Notes: generated by a model not told the origin, from the letters alone. 64,000 nt of DNA from Pigmentiphaga litoralis (GCF_013408655.1 NZ_JACCBP010000001.1:992001-1056000); one strand, 5' to 3'. Positions 7,892 through 17,841 are shown, numbered from the stretch's first letter. Made by a program: numbers and translations.

Positions 7892-9187
7892 TCAGATTCC
7901 CACGGCGATCGCATACGTCGCAGCGGCAACGACCACGAAGAACGGGACGCTGTACACGTGGAAGTCCCACCAGATCCGCTTCGAGCCTTCCAGCCGCAAC
8001 GCAATCAGGTTCGCCATGGATCCGATGGCCAGGCCATAGCCACCCACGTTCACGGCGATCAGCAGGGTCTGCCATTCCTTGGTGAACTGCGACAGGAACA
8101 CGGTGGCCGGCACGTTGCTGATGATCTGCGACAGGCCGGCGCCGCTGGCGAACAGTGTCAGGCGATGCGCCCAGTCCACTTGCCGTGCCAGCGCCTGAAC
8201 AGGCCCCCAATCGGCAAGGTGGCCCAGTCCGATGAACAGCGCGGCAAAGGTGGCCAGCAAGGCCCAGTCGACCTGCCTGAGAGACGTCCTGTCCACCACC
8301 AGAAACAGCAGTGCCGCCACCAGCCCGGCCACATAGGCGTGTCCGGCCTGCAGCAGCACGATGGTGGCAATCAGCATGGCGGCGGCCGTCAATGCCAGGG
8401 CTGGTTTGCGAGGCGTGTCTTCGCGCGCAGCACGGGCAGGGCCACCGCGCGTGGCGGTGATGGTAGCGGCTGACGCTTTCGTCGAAGTTGCGGTTGATGT
8501 TGCTGTCGTCGTCGAGGCTGTCTTCGAATCTGACGCTGCCGCCGATAGGGCAGCGGACTTCGACGGAAACGCCAGCAAAATGAACAACGCAAGCGCGACC
8601 ATGTTGACCGCACACGCCGGCAGCATCCACAGCACGAAATGCCAGGCATCCACGCCTGACACCTGCCAGATCAACAGATTCTGCGGGTTGCCGATCGGAC
8701 TCAACATGGACCCCGCATTCACCGCAAACGCCAGCACTATCACCATTCGCCGGCGCACCGGATCGGGCAGGTCCAGCGTCTGGGCAATGGCCAGGGTCAG
8801 GGGCACCAGCAGGAACAGGCTGACGTCGTTGGTCAGCAGCATGGATGACACCGCCGCGCCCGCCGCCAGCGCCAACGCCAGCCCGCGCAGGCTCGTCATC
8901 CGGTCGGTCAGCTGCCACGCGGCCGCCTGCACATACCCGCTGCGCCGCACGGCCTGGGTCGCCACCAGCAGCGCAAACAGGCCCGCCAGCGTGGGGCCAT
9001 CCAGCCATTCCAGATAACGTTCGCCCGGCTGCGGATCGGCCACGGCCAGCACCAGCGCCAGCACGACAGCGATGCACAGCAGCCATTCGCGCTTGGCGTG
9101 ATCCCACACCGACAGACGTTCCGGCGCGCCGGACGACGGCGCAGGGGAGGTTGGCGAGCGGGGCGGCAGGGCAGGGCGGGATGTCAT
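7892..9187 (-). CDS. Ion-transporter superfamily (CitMHS/ArsB/NhaD-like) permease
   Basis: This 431-residue membrane protein has around ten to twelve helices. Signatures of the ion-transporter superfamily are SSMLLTNDVSLFLLVPLT in the first half, the hairpin AVNAGSMLSPIGNPQNLLIW, and SQIISNVPATVFLSQF in the second half. Related proteins carry arsenite, citrate, sulfate or Na+/H+; the substrate is not decidable here. The halves are joined by an unusual Ala/Thr/Ser-rich cytoplasmic loop (about residues 205-250). ATG 9187 is chosen as the start; an upstream extension to 9313 is open but arginine-rich and not protein-like. The gene converges with the DMT transporter, 6 bases away. Confidence 0.75.
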   Translation of the reverse strand: MTSRPALPPRSPTSPAPSSGAPERLSVWDHAKREWLLCIAVVLALVLAVADPQPGERYLEWLDGPTLAGLFALLVATQAVRRSGYVQAAAWQLTDRMTSLRGLALALAAGAAVSSMLLTNDVSLFLLVPLTLAIAQTLDLPDPVRRRMVIVLAFAVNAGSMLSPIGNPQNLLIWQVSGVDAWHFVLWMLPACAVNMVALALFILLAFPSKSAALSAAASDSKTASTTTATSTATSTKASAATITATRGGPARAAREDTPRKPALALTAAAMLIATIVLLQAGHAYVAGLVAALLFLVVDRTSLRQVDWALLATFAALFIGLGHLADWGPVQALARQVDWAHRLTLFASGAGLSQIISNVPATVFLSQFTKEWQTLLIAVNVGGYGLAIGSMANLIALRLEGSKRIWWDFHVYSVPFFVVVAAATYAIAVGI

Positions 9188-9349
9188 CGGAAGCGCCAGG
9201 GAGCAAGGTGGCGAGAGCTTACCCGAACCCCTTTCTTTTCGCGCTCGGACGCTTTTGTCCCATGGCGCTTTCTGTCCTGCCCGACAACGCCACACCGGAC
9301 CGGCCTCGCGCATAATCCGGCTATCGATGTTTCCGGCAAGGAGAATCCC

Positions 9350-9838
9350 ATGTACCGACGCATCATGCTTGCTGTCGACGGCAGCACGCCCGCCGCACTG
9401 GCATTGAAGGAAGCGATCAAGCTCGGCAAGGCGCTTTCATGTGAAGTCCACCTGGTTCATGTGATCGACGACGCGGGCGCGGCGGATGACGTGGGGTATT
9501 TCGCGCCCGCTGCCGCCAATCAGAAGCTGCTGGATGCCGGTCGTGATTACCTGCAGCGGGCTGCCGCCGAGTTGGCCACGGCGGGCGTTGCGCACAGCGA
9601 ACGCCTGATCGAAGAGCCATTTGCCCCGGGTGGCATCGCCATCACCATCGACCAGGCCGCGCGTGAGGCGTCGGTGGACATCATCGTCATGGGGACGCAT
9701 GGCCGCCGGGGGGTTCGCCGATTGTTGATGGGAAGCGTGGCCGAAGGTGTCCTGCGCCTGAGCCGCGTGCCGGTCTTGCTGGTGCAAGGCGAGGATGACG
9801 GACCCGCCTTCAGCCTGCGGCGGTCGAGTCAAGCGTAA
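9350..9838 (+). CDS. Universal stress protein (UspA family)
   Basis: The 162-residue single-domain protein begins MYRRIMLAVDGSTPA, the classic UspA first strand. It ends with the ATP-binding signature GTHGRRGVRRLLMGSVAEGV followed by PVLLV, so it belongs to the nucleotide-binding class. Start ATG 9350 has AAGGAG 7 bases upstream. It is a stand-alone gene divergent from the permease. Usp proteins accumulate under growth arrest and oxidative or energy stress; nothing here narrows its specific role. Confidence 0.92.
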   Translation: MYRRIMLAVDGSTPAALALKEAIKLGKALSCEVHLVHVIDDAGAADDVGYFAPAAANQKLLDAGRDYLQRAAAELATAGVAHSERLIEEPFAPGGIAITIDQAAREASVDIIVMGTHGRRGVRRLLMGSVAEGVLRLSRVPVLLVQGEDDGPAFSLRRSSQA

Positions 9839-10028
9839 GCAGCGGTAAATGGCTGGAGCAAGCCGCAGCGGCTCCGGTCATACCGACGGGATGCATGGCA
9901 TATGCTGCATCCATCGATCGACGGATCGGCCGTTACGTCGGCGGATCCGCGCAATGCTGCCCCAGTTGCTGCTGGCCCATTAATGCCGCCCCGTCCGGAT
10001 GACGGGACGTACCGTAGGAGTGTTCGTC

Positions 10029-10805
10029 ATGGACATCGAAGACCGCAAAGCCATCCAGGGATTGTTTGCACGCATGGAAGAAGTGGGCCGCAACGGCACC
10101 GCGCGTGATCCCGAAGCCGAAGCCTATATTCAGGCGCGCATCGACGCCATGCCCGGCGCAGCGTATTACCTGGCGCAGACGGTCCTGATGCAGGAACAGG
10201 CGCTCAAGGCCGCCGAGGCCAGAATGGGTTCGGGCGGATTCAGCCCGGCACAGGGCGCGGCCAACGCGGCGCCCGCCCAGGCATCGGGTCGTCTGGAAGA
10301 AAGTGGCGGCTACTTTGGCCGGACGCCTCCGCCCGGAACCACCACGTCGGCGGCGGGCGCCAGTGCGTTCAATGACGGACGGTCACCGTCGCAAACCCTG
10401 ACGCCTAGCGGTCAACCCCTGGGCGCGGCGCCGCCCGCAGGCAGCAATATGGCGCCTGCGCAGGCTGCTGCACCGGCAGGGCGCGGCGGTGGTTTTCTGG
10501 CGGGCGCCGCGCAAACAGCCATGGGTGTGGCCGGCGGCATGATGCTCGGCAACCTGCTGGGCGGACTGTTCGGCGGTCACGGCGCCAATGCGAACGCGGC
10601 GGAACATGCCAAGCCCGATGCGCTGGCGGACAGCAACCAGGGCAACGACGCCGCGAGCGGTAACGACGCCACGGCGAATGACGGCAATGACACCTGGGAC
10701 TGGGGCGGCGGCAACAAGGAGCAGGTCGCGGCCGACGACACGTCCAACGATGACTTCGGCTCGGGCTTTTTTGACGACGGCGGCAGCGACTACGACGAAG
10801 TCTGA
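10029..10805 (+). CDS. DUF2076 domain protein
   Basis: The 258-residue protein starts with the DUF2076 helical region (EDRKAIQGLFARMEEVGRNG, then AYYLAQTVLMQEQALKAAEA). A disordered Pro/Gly/Ser/Ala stretch follows, then a glycine-rich hydrophobic helix near residues 155-180 (GAAQTAMGVAGGMMLGNLLG), and a strongly acidic Asp/Gly/Asn tail. ATG 10029 is selected because AGGAG lies 8 bases upstream. This arrangement suggests a periplasmic or membrane-peripheral protein. Its last 16 bases overlap the convergent enolase-superfamily gene. The function of the family is unknown. Confidence 0.82.
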   Translation: MDIEDRKAIQGLFARMEEVGRNGTARDPEAEAYIQARIDAMPGAAYYLAQTVLMQEQALKAAEARMGSGGFSPAQGAANAAPAQASGRLEESGGYFGRTPPPGTTTSAAGASAFNDGRSPSQTLTPSGQPLGAAPPAGSNMAPAQAAAPAGRGGGFLAGAAQTAMGVAGGMMLGNLLGGLFGGHGANANAAEHAKPDALADSNQGNDAASGNDATANDGNDTWDWGGGNKEQVAADDTSNDDFGSGFFDDGGSDYDEV

Positions 10806-11869
10806 TCGGCGAACGTCACGCCGCAGCCCGGCCCCTCGGGCAAGTGGATCACCCCCTTCACGACGGGCAACGGCGTGAAGGGATCGTCTTTCAGATGTTG
10901 ATGTTCGGACAGCTCGCAGGCGTAGGGCAGGGCGCGCAACGCCACTGCGGCCTGCAGGCTGGCCGATTGCATCAATGCCGGCCCGAAGGCGGCGCCCATG
11001 CGGCATCCGACACCCCCCGCATCGCAGATGCGTGCGGCATCCATGAAGCGGCGGAAACCGCCCAGCTTCGTTACCTTAAGATTGATCACGTCGGCCACGC
11101 GGTCCGTGACCAGACGGTAGACATCGTCCAGCGTCTGGGCGCTTTCGTCGGCCTCGATCGCGACCGGCAAGGTGTCTGTCACCAGCTTGAGTCCCGCCCA
11201 ATCCCGCTGCGGCACGGGCTGCTCGATCAAGGCAATGTCATAACGTTCCATCTTGCTGAAAGCGCTGATCATTTGCTTGGCGTGATACGACTGATTCGGG
11301 TCCAGCGTCAGGACGACGGCATCGCCCACGGCGTCCCGCACCGCGGCAATACGCTGCACATCCAGTGACGTGTCGCCCGCCAGCTTCAACTTCAGCTGGC
11401 CATACCCTTCTTCGGCCAGCCGCGCGGCGATCGCCGCCATCTCGGCCGGCGTCTTGATCGGCAGGATCCGCGACTGCGGCACGCTGTCCCGCAGCTTGCC
11501 GCCCAGCAGCACGTAGATGGGAACCCCCAATTTCCGCGCCAGCAGGTCATGCAGGGCCATGTCCACCGCGGCCTTGACGCTTGGCTGGAAAGCCAGCTGC
11601 ACGTCAACGGTTTCCATGATGCTGGCGATATCGGTCGCATCCCGGCCGACCAGGGAGGGTGTGATGAATTCCAGCGCCGATCGCGCGCCGTCGCCATGCG
11701 TGGAGATGGCAGGAATGGCATGCGCATAGGCGCGTCCCACATTGCCTTCGTCGTCCGTCAGGCTGAGCACCCAGCCTTCCAGCTGCGGCACCTTTGCGCG
11801 CGCAAACTTCCACTGGGCGTCGTGCAGGCCTTGCGTGCAGGGGGTAATGGCAGTTGAAACGATGGGCAT
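10790..11869 (-). CDS. Enolase-superfamily (mandelate racemase/muconate lactonizing) enzyme
   Basis: The 359-residue enzyme shows the active site of the muconate-lactonizing subgroup: the KxK pair Lys160-Lys162 (QLKLKLAG), metal ligands Asp190 (LTLDPNQ), Glu216 (IEQP) and Asp241 (ADES), and Lys265 (NLKVTKLGG). It would abstract a proton alpha to a carboxylate; racemase, epimerase, cycloisomerase or dehydratase activity cannot be told apart. ATG 11869 starts the homology, with AGGAT upstream. It lies downstream of a Bug-type binding protein on the same strand, so it probably processes the carboxylate that protein captures. Confidence 0.85.
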   Translation of the reverse strand: MPIVSTAITPCTQGLHDAQWKFARAKVPQLEGWVLSLTDDEGNVGRAYAHAIPAISTHGDGARSALEFITPSLVGRDATDIASIMETVDVQLAFQPSVKAAVDMALHDLLARKLGVPIYVLLGGKLRDSVPQSRILPIKTPAEMAAIAARLAEEGYGQLKLKLAGDTSLDVQRIAAVRDAVGDAVVLTLDPNQSYHAKQMISAFSKMERYDIALIEQPVPQRDWAGLKLVTDTLPVAIEADESAQTLDDVYRLVTDRVADVINLKVTKLGGFRRFMDAARICDAGGVGCRMGAAFGPALMQSASLQAAVALRALPYACELSEHQHLKDDPFTPLPVVKGVIHLPEGPGCGVTFADQTSS

Positions 11870-12054
11870 GGCGATCCTGGATAGGTGGGGGCGGGCAGGC
11901 AGGGCAGGGCATGCAGTGCGACAGGGCACGGGGGCAGTCGGGCAGGGCAAAGGGCTTGGCTGCCAAGAACATTGAACGATCGGGGCAGCCCAGGCCATTC
12001 GGTGCGGAACGGCCCGAGCTGAACGCCAGCCGTGCCACGTCATGTCACGTCAGG

Positions 12055-13035
12055 TCATTCCAGCGTGATGTTGCCGCGCGTGACCACCTTCTGCCACTTG
12101 GCGTTTTCCTGCTTCATCAACGCGCGGTATTCGGCGGGCGTTGACGTCTGCACATCCGCGCCTTGCTTGGCAAAGCTCTGCTTCAGTTCCGGGTCCTGCA
12201 AGGCAGCCACGATGGCGTTGCGCAGTTTGGTCGCCACTTCAGGCGGCGTCGACACCGGGGCAATAATGCCGTAATTGGTGTCCATCAACACGTTCGGCAT
12301 ACCGGCTTCGGCCGTGGTTGGCACATCCGGCAGCTGCGTTGCGCGCTGCTTGCCCGCGATCGCCAGCACCCGCATGCCACCGGTGGCAACGTGCGGCAGC
12401 ACGGGCGTCAGATCTACCATCGTCATCTGCACTTCGTTGCTCAACACGGCAGTGACCGCCGGGGCGGCGCCCTTGTAGGGCACGTGCGTGATGCGGATGC
12501 CGGCTTCCTGCTTGAACAGTTCGGCGCCAATGTGCGGCGTGGTGCCGGCACCGGCCGAACTGTAGTTGAGCGCATCCGGCTTGGCCTTGGCGGCCGCGAT
12601 CAGGTCCTTCAAAGACGTATAGGGCGACTTGCCATTCACGGCAATCACCGCCGGGATCCGCGCGACCAGGGTCAGATACTGGATGTCATCCAGCGAGTAG
12701 GGCACTTTCATCAAGGTCTGCATGCCGGCCAGGGGGCCCGGCGCAGCGAGCGCGATCGTGTAGCCATCCCCGGTGGCGCGCACCATGTTGTCGACACCAA
12801 TGGTGCCGCCAGCGCCGGGCTTGTTCTCGACCACAACGGCCTGGCCCAGAGACGGGCCGATCTTTTGTGCGATCAGACGGGCAATGACGTCAGTCGGGCC
12901 GCCCGCGGCGTACGGGACGACCAGGCGAATCGGACGGCTGGGCCAGGTGTCGGCGGCGTGGGCGGCGTGTAGGGGAAGCGCGATCGTAACGACGGCGGCG
13001 GCCACGGCGGATGCCGTGAAACGAAGTGGGGTCAT
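12055..13035 (-). CDS. Bug-type (TctC) periplasmic tricarboxylate-binding protein
   Basis: This 326-residue secreted protein has a signal peptide of about 27 residues with cleavage after AHA (LHAAHA/AD). The mature part carries the Bug family marks: [19 protein letters not shown] near 30, [13 protein letters not shown] near 70, [15 protein letters not shown] near 157 and the [10 protein letters not shown] loop near 185. Bug proteins bind carboxylates or related small organic acids for tripartite (TctABC) uptake or sensing; many are orphans without TctAB, as here. The enolase-superfamily gene is 185 bases downstream; the LysR-small protein pair lies upstream on the same strand. Confidence 0.93.
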   Translation of the reverse strand: MTPLRFTASAVAAAVVTIALPLHAAHAADTWPSRPIRLVVPYAAGGPTDVIARLIAQKIGPSLGQAVVVENKPGAGGTIGVDNMVRATGDGYTIALAAPGPLAGMQTLMKVPYSLDDIQYLTLVARIPAVIAVNGKSPYTSLKDLIAAAKAKPDALNYSSAGAGTTPHIGAELFKQEAGIRITHVPYKGAAPAVTAVLSNEVQMTMVDLTPVLPHVATGGMRVLAIAGKQRATQLPDVPTTAEAGMPNVLMDTNYGIIAPVSTPPEVATKLRNAIVAALQDPELKQSFAKQGADVQTSTPAEYRALMKQENAKWQKVVTRGNITLE

Positions 13036-13231
13036 GCGGTCTCCTGTGCTCGGCTATGTCGGCTGCCAAGGGCGCCTTTCGAGTTGGCACGAGTATAGGA
13101 AGCCCGGGGACGCAGTCCCAGCACCGGGATGACAAAGCAGAAATGCGGATCGGGGAAGAAGCGGGTGCCGGGGCGTCGCCATGGGGGACGTCGGCCCGTC
13201 ACGTCGCCTTTCCGTCGTCCCGCCTGCCGTT

Positions 13232-13579
13232 TCAATCCCCTGTGTCGGTCAACCCCGCGAACCACGCCGCATACGGCGTGTTCTTTACCATCTTGCGGTT
13301 GTAGTCGGGCGCGCCGTCGGTCCACCAGACCGGGCCCCGTTCGCCCAGCGCCGTCTTGGCCTGGTCGACGGCGGCATGGGCTGCGTCGCTTTCCGCTTGG
13401 GGCGGCGTGCCCCGCAAGGCCCGGCGTGCATCCATCAATTGTTTGACCAGCACCGCGCGATCGTCTTCCGACAACGACGGATTCGACTTGCGCCACAGGC
13501 GGCCGCGCACGACGAAGTAGCGGCCGTCGGGGGTGTCGGGATAACGCGAGGCGGTGACGTCCGCTTTGCGTGCCGTCAT
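13232..13579 (-). CDS. Small conserved hypothetical protein
   Basis: The 115-residue protein has no signal peptide or membrane segment and is rich in Arg and Ala, with a recognisable core [20 protein letters not shown] and a C-terminal half ending [11 protein letters not shown] recognise the core as recurring in proteobacterial small proteins but know no function. Its ATG (13579) lies inside the stop of the LysR gene (ATGA overlap), so it is translated with that regulator. Confidence 0.65.
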   Translation of the reverse strand: MTARKADVTASRYPDTPDGRYFVVRGRLWRKSNPSLSEDDRAVLVKQLMDARRALRGTPPQAESDAAHAAVDQAKTALGERGPVWWTDGAPDYNRKMVKNTPYAAWFAGLTDTGD

Positions 13580-14490
13580 GCTGCCTCCGCCGTCGCCTTG
13601 TCCGACAAGGTGTCGACCAGCAGCGTGAACAAGGGCTCGGCGGCGGGTGACAGCACGTGGCCTTCCCGCACAAAAATTTCGATCACCCGTTCGACATGGG
13701 GCTCGACCAGCGGCACCACCCGCAAGCCTGCCGCGCCCAAGCCGCTGCAGGCGCCTCGGGGCAGCACCGCAATGCCCGCGCCGCCCGCCACCAGGCCGAC
13801 CGCAGTCGCCAGATGCTGGACTTCATAGGCATGGCGAATCGGAAACCCATGCTGCTTGGCCACCATTTCGATCTGCACCCGCAGGCCGCTCAGCGCACCA
13901 ATCCCGATCAGGGCCTGGTCCTTCAGGTCCGCCCACGACACCGCCTTGCTGTTGGCGAAAGGATGGTCCGCCGGGCAGGCCAGGGCGATGGGGTCGGAAA
14001 ACAGGCGGCGGCGTACCAGGCTGTCGGTGTCGCCGGCCAGCACGGAAATGCCGAATTCGGCGTCGCCCCGCTGCACGGCGTCCCGGATTTCGGTGGCCGA
14101 ACGATCCAGGATCTGCAGGCGATTGCGCGGAAACAGGCGCCCGTAGGCGGCGATGGCCGGCGACAGCAAGTTGGCCGTGATCGTGGGCAGGCACGCAAAA
14201 ATGACCTGGCCGTATCCCTGCATCGTGTTTTCTTTCAGTTCCTGCATGGCCACCGACAGTTCGCGGATCAGCCGCCGGGCACGCGGCAGGAACAGCGCGC
14301 CGGGCTGCGTCAGCTGCAACGCACGGGTGCTCCGCGTGATCAGCGCGCCGCCCACCGCGGTCTCCAGCTTGGCCAGACGGCGGCTCAGCGCCGTCTGGGA
14401 AATATGCAGGTAGCGCGACGCGCGCGTGAAGCTGCCCAGGTCGGCAATGGCCACAAAGGCCTCCAGCCCGAGGATGTCGAAGTTGTGCAT
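13576..14490 (-). CDS. LysR family transcriptional regulator
   Basis: The 304-residue regulator has the N-terminal winged helix-turn-helix ([20 protein letters not shown], then [16 protein letters not shown], residues about 12-48) and a C-terminal periplasmic-binding-like effector domain with [14 protein letters not shown] and [14 protein letters not shown]. It is divergent from the Bug-SDR-aldehyde dehydrogenase genes, the classic arrangement of a LysR activator and its target. A T-N11-A palindrome lies in the shared intergenic region. The effector is probably an intermediate of that pathway. Confidence 0.92.
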   Translation of the reverse strand: MHNFDILGLEAFVAIADLGSFTRASRYLHISQTALSRRLAKLETAVGGALITRSTRALQLTQPGALFLPRARRLIRELSVAMQELKENTMQGYGQVIFACLPTITANLLSPAIAAYGRLFPRNRLQILDRSATEIRDAVQRGDAEFGISVLAGDTDSLVRRRLFSDPIALACPADHPFANSKAVSWADLKDQALIGIGALSGLRVQIEMVAKQHGFPIRHAYEVQHLATAVGLVAGGAGIAVLPRGACSGLGAAGLRVVPLVEPHVERVIEIFVREGHVLSPAAEPLFTLLVDTLSDKATAEAA

Positions 14491-14513
14491 GGAATGCGCC
14501 GGTACGCCGATTT

Positions 14514-14528
14514 ATGCAATACATGCAT
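14514..14528. promoter_or_regulatory. Putative LysR operator
   Basis: ATGCA-N5-TGCAT (14514-14528) is a perfect inverted repeat and contains the T-N11-A core (T14515, A14527) expected of LysR sites. It lies 24 bases upstream of the lysR start and 85 bases before the divergent Bug gene. A further ATGCAT occurs at 14544-14549, a possible second activation half-site. Confidence 0.6.
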
Positions 14529-14612
14529 TATTGGTCGAATCGAATGCATTTTACTAATAGGCGACGTCCTTCCTACACTGCCTGCACAAGATCCATAACG
14601 ACAGGAGACAAC

Positions 14613-15602
14613 GTGAAGCCCTTCCGCCTTTCATTAACGCCGTCCGCGCGGGCCGTCTGCGCAGGCTTGCTGTTTGCCATGGCGGCCGGCGCCGGAGCAG
14701 CCGGTCCGTATCCCGCCAACCCCGTGCGGATGATCGTGCCATATCCCCCCGGCGGGCCGACCGACATCGCCGCCCGCATGGCCGCCGATGAACTGGCCAA
14801 GTCGCTCGGCGTGACGGTCGTGGTGGAAAACAAGGCCGGGGCAGGGGGCATGGTCGGCGCCGACATGGTGGCGCGCGCCCGCCCGGACGGGGCGACCTTG
14901 CTTGTGAACGCGTCCGCGCACGTCATCTACCCGGCCATCTTCAAGGAGGTGAGCTTTGACGTGATCGACAGCTTCACCCCGGTGACGCAGCTGGTGCAGG
15001 TCCCGTTGACGCTGCTGGTGCCCACATCGCTGCCCGTCAACAACGTGCGCGAACTGATTGCCTATATCAAGGACCATCCGGGCAAGGTGGCCTTTGCGTC
15101 CGCGGGCAATGGCGGCGCACCGCATCTTGCCGGCGAACTGTTCAAGAAAGTGGCGGGCGTCAATCTGCTGCATGTGCCTTACAAGGGCAGCTCGCCCGCG
15201 CTGACCGACCTGATGGGCGGGCAGGTGCAGGTCATGTTCGACTCCATGACGTCTTCGCTGTCGTTCGTAAAGGCGGGCAAGCTGAAGGCCCTGGCGGTGA
15301 CGACACCCGAACGGTCGTCCATGCTGCCGGACGTGCCCACGATGAAAGAGTCGGGCCTGCCGTCGTATGTGCTGACCAACTGGTATGGCTTGTGGGCGCC
15401 CAAGGGCACGCCGCCCGCGCTGGTCGCGCAGTTGGCCGACGCCTTGAACACCCGCTTTCATTCGGCCGCCATCACGCAAAAGCTCAACGCGATTGGCGCC
15501 GAGCCCGTCATCAGCAAGCCCGAGGACTTTTCCCGCTTTGTTGTAAAGGAAAAGGACAGCTGGGGAGCCATCGCCCGGGATTCCGGCGCCACCATGAATT
15601 GA
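14613..15602 (+). CDS. Bug-type (TctC) periplasmic binding protein
   Basis: The 329-residue protein has a signal peptide with hydrophobic core AVCAGLLFAMAAGAG and a likely cleavage before GPYPANPVR. The family markers are RMIVPYPPGGPTDIAARM, VVVENKAGAGGMVGAD, FASAGNGGAPHLAGE and LLHVPYKGSSPALT. A GTG start at 14613 is used because GGAGA lies 4 bases upstream and the signal peptide begins there. It is the first gene of an operon with an SDR dehydrogenase and an aldehyde dehydrogenase, so it probably captures the substrate (or a relative) oxidised by them. Confidence 0.92.
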   Translation: MKPFRLSLTPSARAVCAGLLFAMAAGAGAAGPYPANPVRMIVPYPPGGPTDIAARMAADELAKSLGVTVVVENKAGAGGMVGADMVARARPDGATLLVNASAHVIYPAIFKEVSFDVIDSFTPVTQLVQVPLTLLVPTSLPVNNVRELIAYIKDHPGKVAFASAGNGGAPHLAGELFKKVAGVNLLHVPYKGSSPALTDLMGGQVQVMFDSMTSSLSFVKAGKLKALAVTTPERSSMLPDVPTMKESGLPSYVLTNWYGLWAPKGTPPALVAQLADALNTRFHSAAITQKLNAIGAEPVISKPEDFSRFVVKEKDSWGAIARDSGATMN

Positions 15603-15620
15603 ATGCAAGGAAACCGAAGC

Positions 15621-16373
15621 ATGCAGGACAGACACACAGCACGCGTCGCCATCGTGACCGGTGGCGCGCAGGGAATCGGGCGGGCGATCGCAGCCCGCCT
15701 GATTGAAGACGATTTTGAGGTGGTGATCGTTGATCTGAAAGGATCGGCCGACGCCGCCCAGGACCTGGGCGAGCACGCGCTTGGCCATGACGCCGATGTG
15801 AGCGACGCGGAACAGGTCCAGGCCATGACCGAGGCGGTGCTGGCAAGATACGGGCGCATCGATGTCCTGATCAACAATGCCGGCATCTACACGTCGTTGG
15901 CCAAGCGGCCGTTCGACCAGATTCCGCCGAACGAATGGCGCCGGGTGTTCGAAGTCAATGTGGAGGGCGTCTGGCATTGCTGCCGCATGGTCGCGCCAAC
16001 AATGCGCGAGGCCAAGGCGGGCGTGATCGTGAACATTGCGTCGGCTGCCGTCGCCAAGGGCAATCCCATGCTGCTGCAGTATGTGGCCAGCAAGGGCGCC
16101 GTCCTGGCCATGACCCGCGTTCTGGCCCGTGAACTTGGCGAGTCTGGCGTACGCGTCAATACCGTGTCCCCTGGCTTTACCTTGAGCGATGGCGTCATGG
16201 CCACGGCAGGGCAACGGGAAAGCCAGCTTGCCGGATCACGCGACGCGCGCGCCATGCACGAAGACCTGCAGCCAGGCGATATTGCCGGCGCGGTGGCGTA
16301 CCTGGTCCGTCCGGAAGCCCGCATGATGACCGGTCAGAACCTGACGGTCGACGGCGGCATGACCATGAATTGA
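15621..16373 (+). CDS. SDR family NAD(P)-dependent oxidoreductase
   Basis: The 250-residue classical short-chain dehydrogenase has the cofactor motif TGGAQGIG at 13-20, NNAG at 85-88, catalytic Ser141 and the YxxxK pair Tyr154/Lys158 (YVASK). VIVDLK at about 35-40, with an Asp after the second strand, favours NAD(H) over NADP(H). It probably oxidises an alcohol to an aldehyde or ketone, which the downstream aldehyde dehydrogenase could take further. ATG 15621 is preferred over 15603 because AAGGAA lies at the right spacing before it. Confidence 0.9.
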   Translation: MQDRHTARVAIVTGGAQGIGRAIAARLIEDDFEVVIVDLKGSADAAQDLGEHALGHDADVSDAEQVQAMTEAVLARYGRIDVLINNAGIYTSLAKRPFDQIPPNEWRRVFEVNVEGVWHCCRMVAPTMREAKAGVIVNIASAAVAKGNPMLLQYVASKGAVLAMTRVLARELGESGVRVNTVSPGFTLSDGVMATAGQRESQLAGSRDARAMHEDLQPGDIAGAVAYLVRPEARMMTGQNLTVDGGMTMN

Positions 16374-16387
16374 GGGTAGGGGAGACC

Positions 16388-17830
16388 ATGAAAACGCAAT
16401 ATGACCATTTCATCCACGGCAACTGGCGCGCGCCGCTGGACGGGCAATACTTCGACAAGGTCGATCCGGCGTCCGAAGACCTGTTGACGCGCGTGGCACG
16501 CGGATCGGAAGCCGATATCGATGCCGCGGTAAAAGACGCCCACGCCGCGTTTCCGGCCTGGAAAGCGCTGGGCGTGACCCGGCGCGCCGAGATCATGCGC
16601 AACGTGGCTGCGGCGATCCGGGCCGAGGCCGAGGACCTGTCCGCGCTGCAGGCGCAAGAAACCGGCAAGGCCCTGGCACGGTCCCGCAACGACGTGGCCG
16701 TGACCGCCCGGTATTTCGACTATTACGCGGACCTGGCCCATGCCTTGGGAGGCGAAACCTTGGTGGGCGATCCTGCCTTGCACACCTTCACGATTCGCGA
16801 GCCGTTCGGCGTGTGCGGCAACATCGTTCCGTGGAATTCGCCGTTACAACAGGCCGCGCGGGGCATTGCGCCGGCACTGATCGCCGGCAATACGTCGGTC
16901 GTCAAACCGTCTGAAGAAACGCCGTTTTCCTGCCTGGAACTTGCCCGTATCGCCAGCGCGGCAGGGTTGCCGCCCGGCGTGCTGAATGTCGTGCCGGGCT
17001 ACGGCGCCGAAGCAGGCGCGGCCATGGTCGGCCATCCGCTCGTGCGCAAAGTGACGTTTACCGGATCAATCCGGGCGGGCCGGCAAGTCGGCGCCGTCGC
17101 GGCCGAACGCATCATTCCGCTCAGCCTGGAACTCGGCGGCAAGTCGGCCAATGTCGTGTTCGACGATGCGGATCTGGACGCCGCCATTCCGGCCGCCTAT
17201 GCCGCCATCATGGGCAACTCGGGCCAGATCTGCTCGGCCGGATCGCGTTTGCTGGTGCAACGCGGCATCCACGACCAGGTGGTCGCCGGTCTGGCGGCAC
17301 TGGCCGCCAAGGAACAGGTGGGCGACACCCGGCACGGCGCATCCATGGGGCCGTTGACCACGCGCGATCAATACGATCGGGTCTTGTCCTATCTGGACGT
17401 AGCGCGCAATGAAGGCGCCACGGTTGCCTGCGGCGGCGGCCGTCCGGATGGCGTGGGCAGCAAGGGCTGGTTCGTTGCGCCAACGGTGCTGACCGGCGTC
17501 ACGCCCGCCATGCGGGTGGCTCAGGAAGAAATCTTTGGCCCGGTGTTGAGCGTGATGGTGTTCGATGACGAGGCGGATGCCGTGGCGATCGCCAATGCCA
17601 CGGACTACGGCCTGGCCGCCGCCGTGTGGACGCAGGACGTGAACCGCGCGATGCGGATGGCCAGAACGCTGGATGCCGGGCAGGTGTACGTGAACAACTA
17701 CCACGGCGGCGGCGTGGAGACGCCGTTTGGCGGGTTCAAGAATTCAGGCTACGGCCGGGAGAAAGGCGCCGAGGCCTTGAACCATTACACGCAGATCAAG
17801 ACGGTGGTGGTGAAGGTGTCGGATCGGTAA
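16388..17830 (+). CDS. Aldehyde dehydrogenase family protein
   Basis: The 480-residue NAD(P)-dependent dehydrogenase has all catalytic residues: Asn150 (VPWNSP), Lys173 (VVKPSE), Glu248 (LELGGKS) and the nucleophile Cys282 (GQICSAGSR). The C-terminal signature FGGFKNSGYGREKG is present. It would oxidise an aldehyde to a carboxylate. ATG 16388 is taken because AGGGGAG lies just before it; the SDR gene ends 14 bases upstream. It ends the operon and is followed by a strong terminator. Substrate identity is open. Confidence 0.93.
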   Translation: MKTQYDHFIHGNWRAPLDGQYFDKVDPASEDLLTRVARGSEADIDAAVKDAHAAFPAWKALGVTRRAEIMRNVAAAIRAEAEDLSALQAQETGKALARSRNDVAVTARYFDYYADLAHALGGETLVGDPALHTFTIREPFGVCGNIVPWNSPLQQAARGIAPALIAGNTSVVKPSEETPFSCLELARIASAAGLPPGVLNVVPGYGAEAGAAMVGHPLVRKVTFTGSIRAGRQVGAVAAERIIPLSLELGGKSANVVFDDADLDAAIPAAYAAIMGNSGQICSAGSRLLVQRGIHDQVVAGLAALAAKEQVGDTRHGASMGPLTTRDQYDRVLSYLDVARNEGATVACGGGRPDGVGSKGWFVAPTVLTGVTPAMRVAQEEIFGPVLSVMVFDDEADAVAIANATDYGLAAAVWTQDVNRAMRMARTLDAGQVYVNNYHGGGVETPFGGFKNSGYGREKGAEALNHYTQIKTVVVKVSDR

Positions 17831-17841
17831 AGGGATAGGTG

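Noticed and set aside
7617..9206. A 529-codon frame on the minus strand overlapping the permease in another frame
   Set aside because: The alternative frame yields a membrane protein with family motifs; this one is Arg/Gly/Cys-rich noise.
13032..13673. A 213-codon minus-strand frame overlapping the small hypothetical gene
   Set aside because: The 115-residue frame has ATGA coupling to lysR and a recurring core; the longer frame is Arg-rich and overlaps both neighbours.
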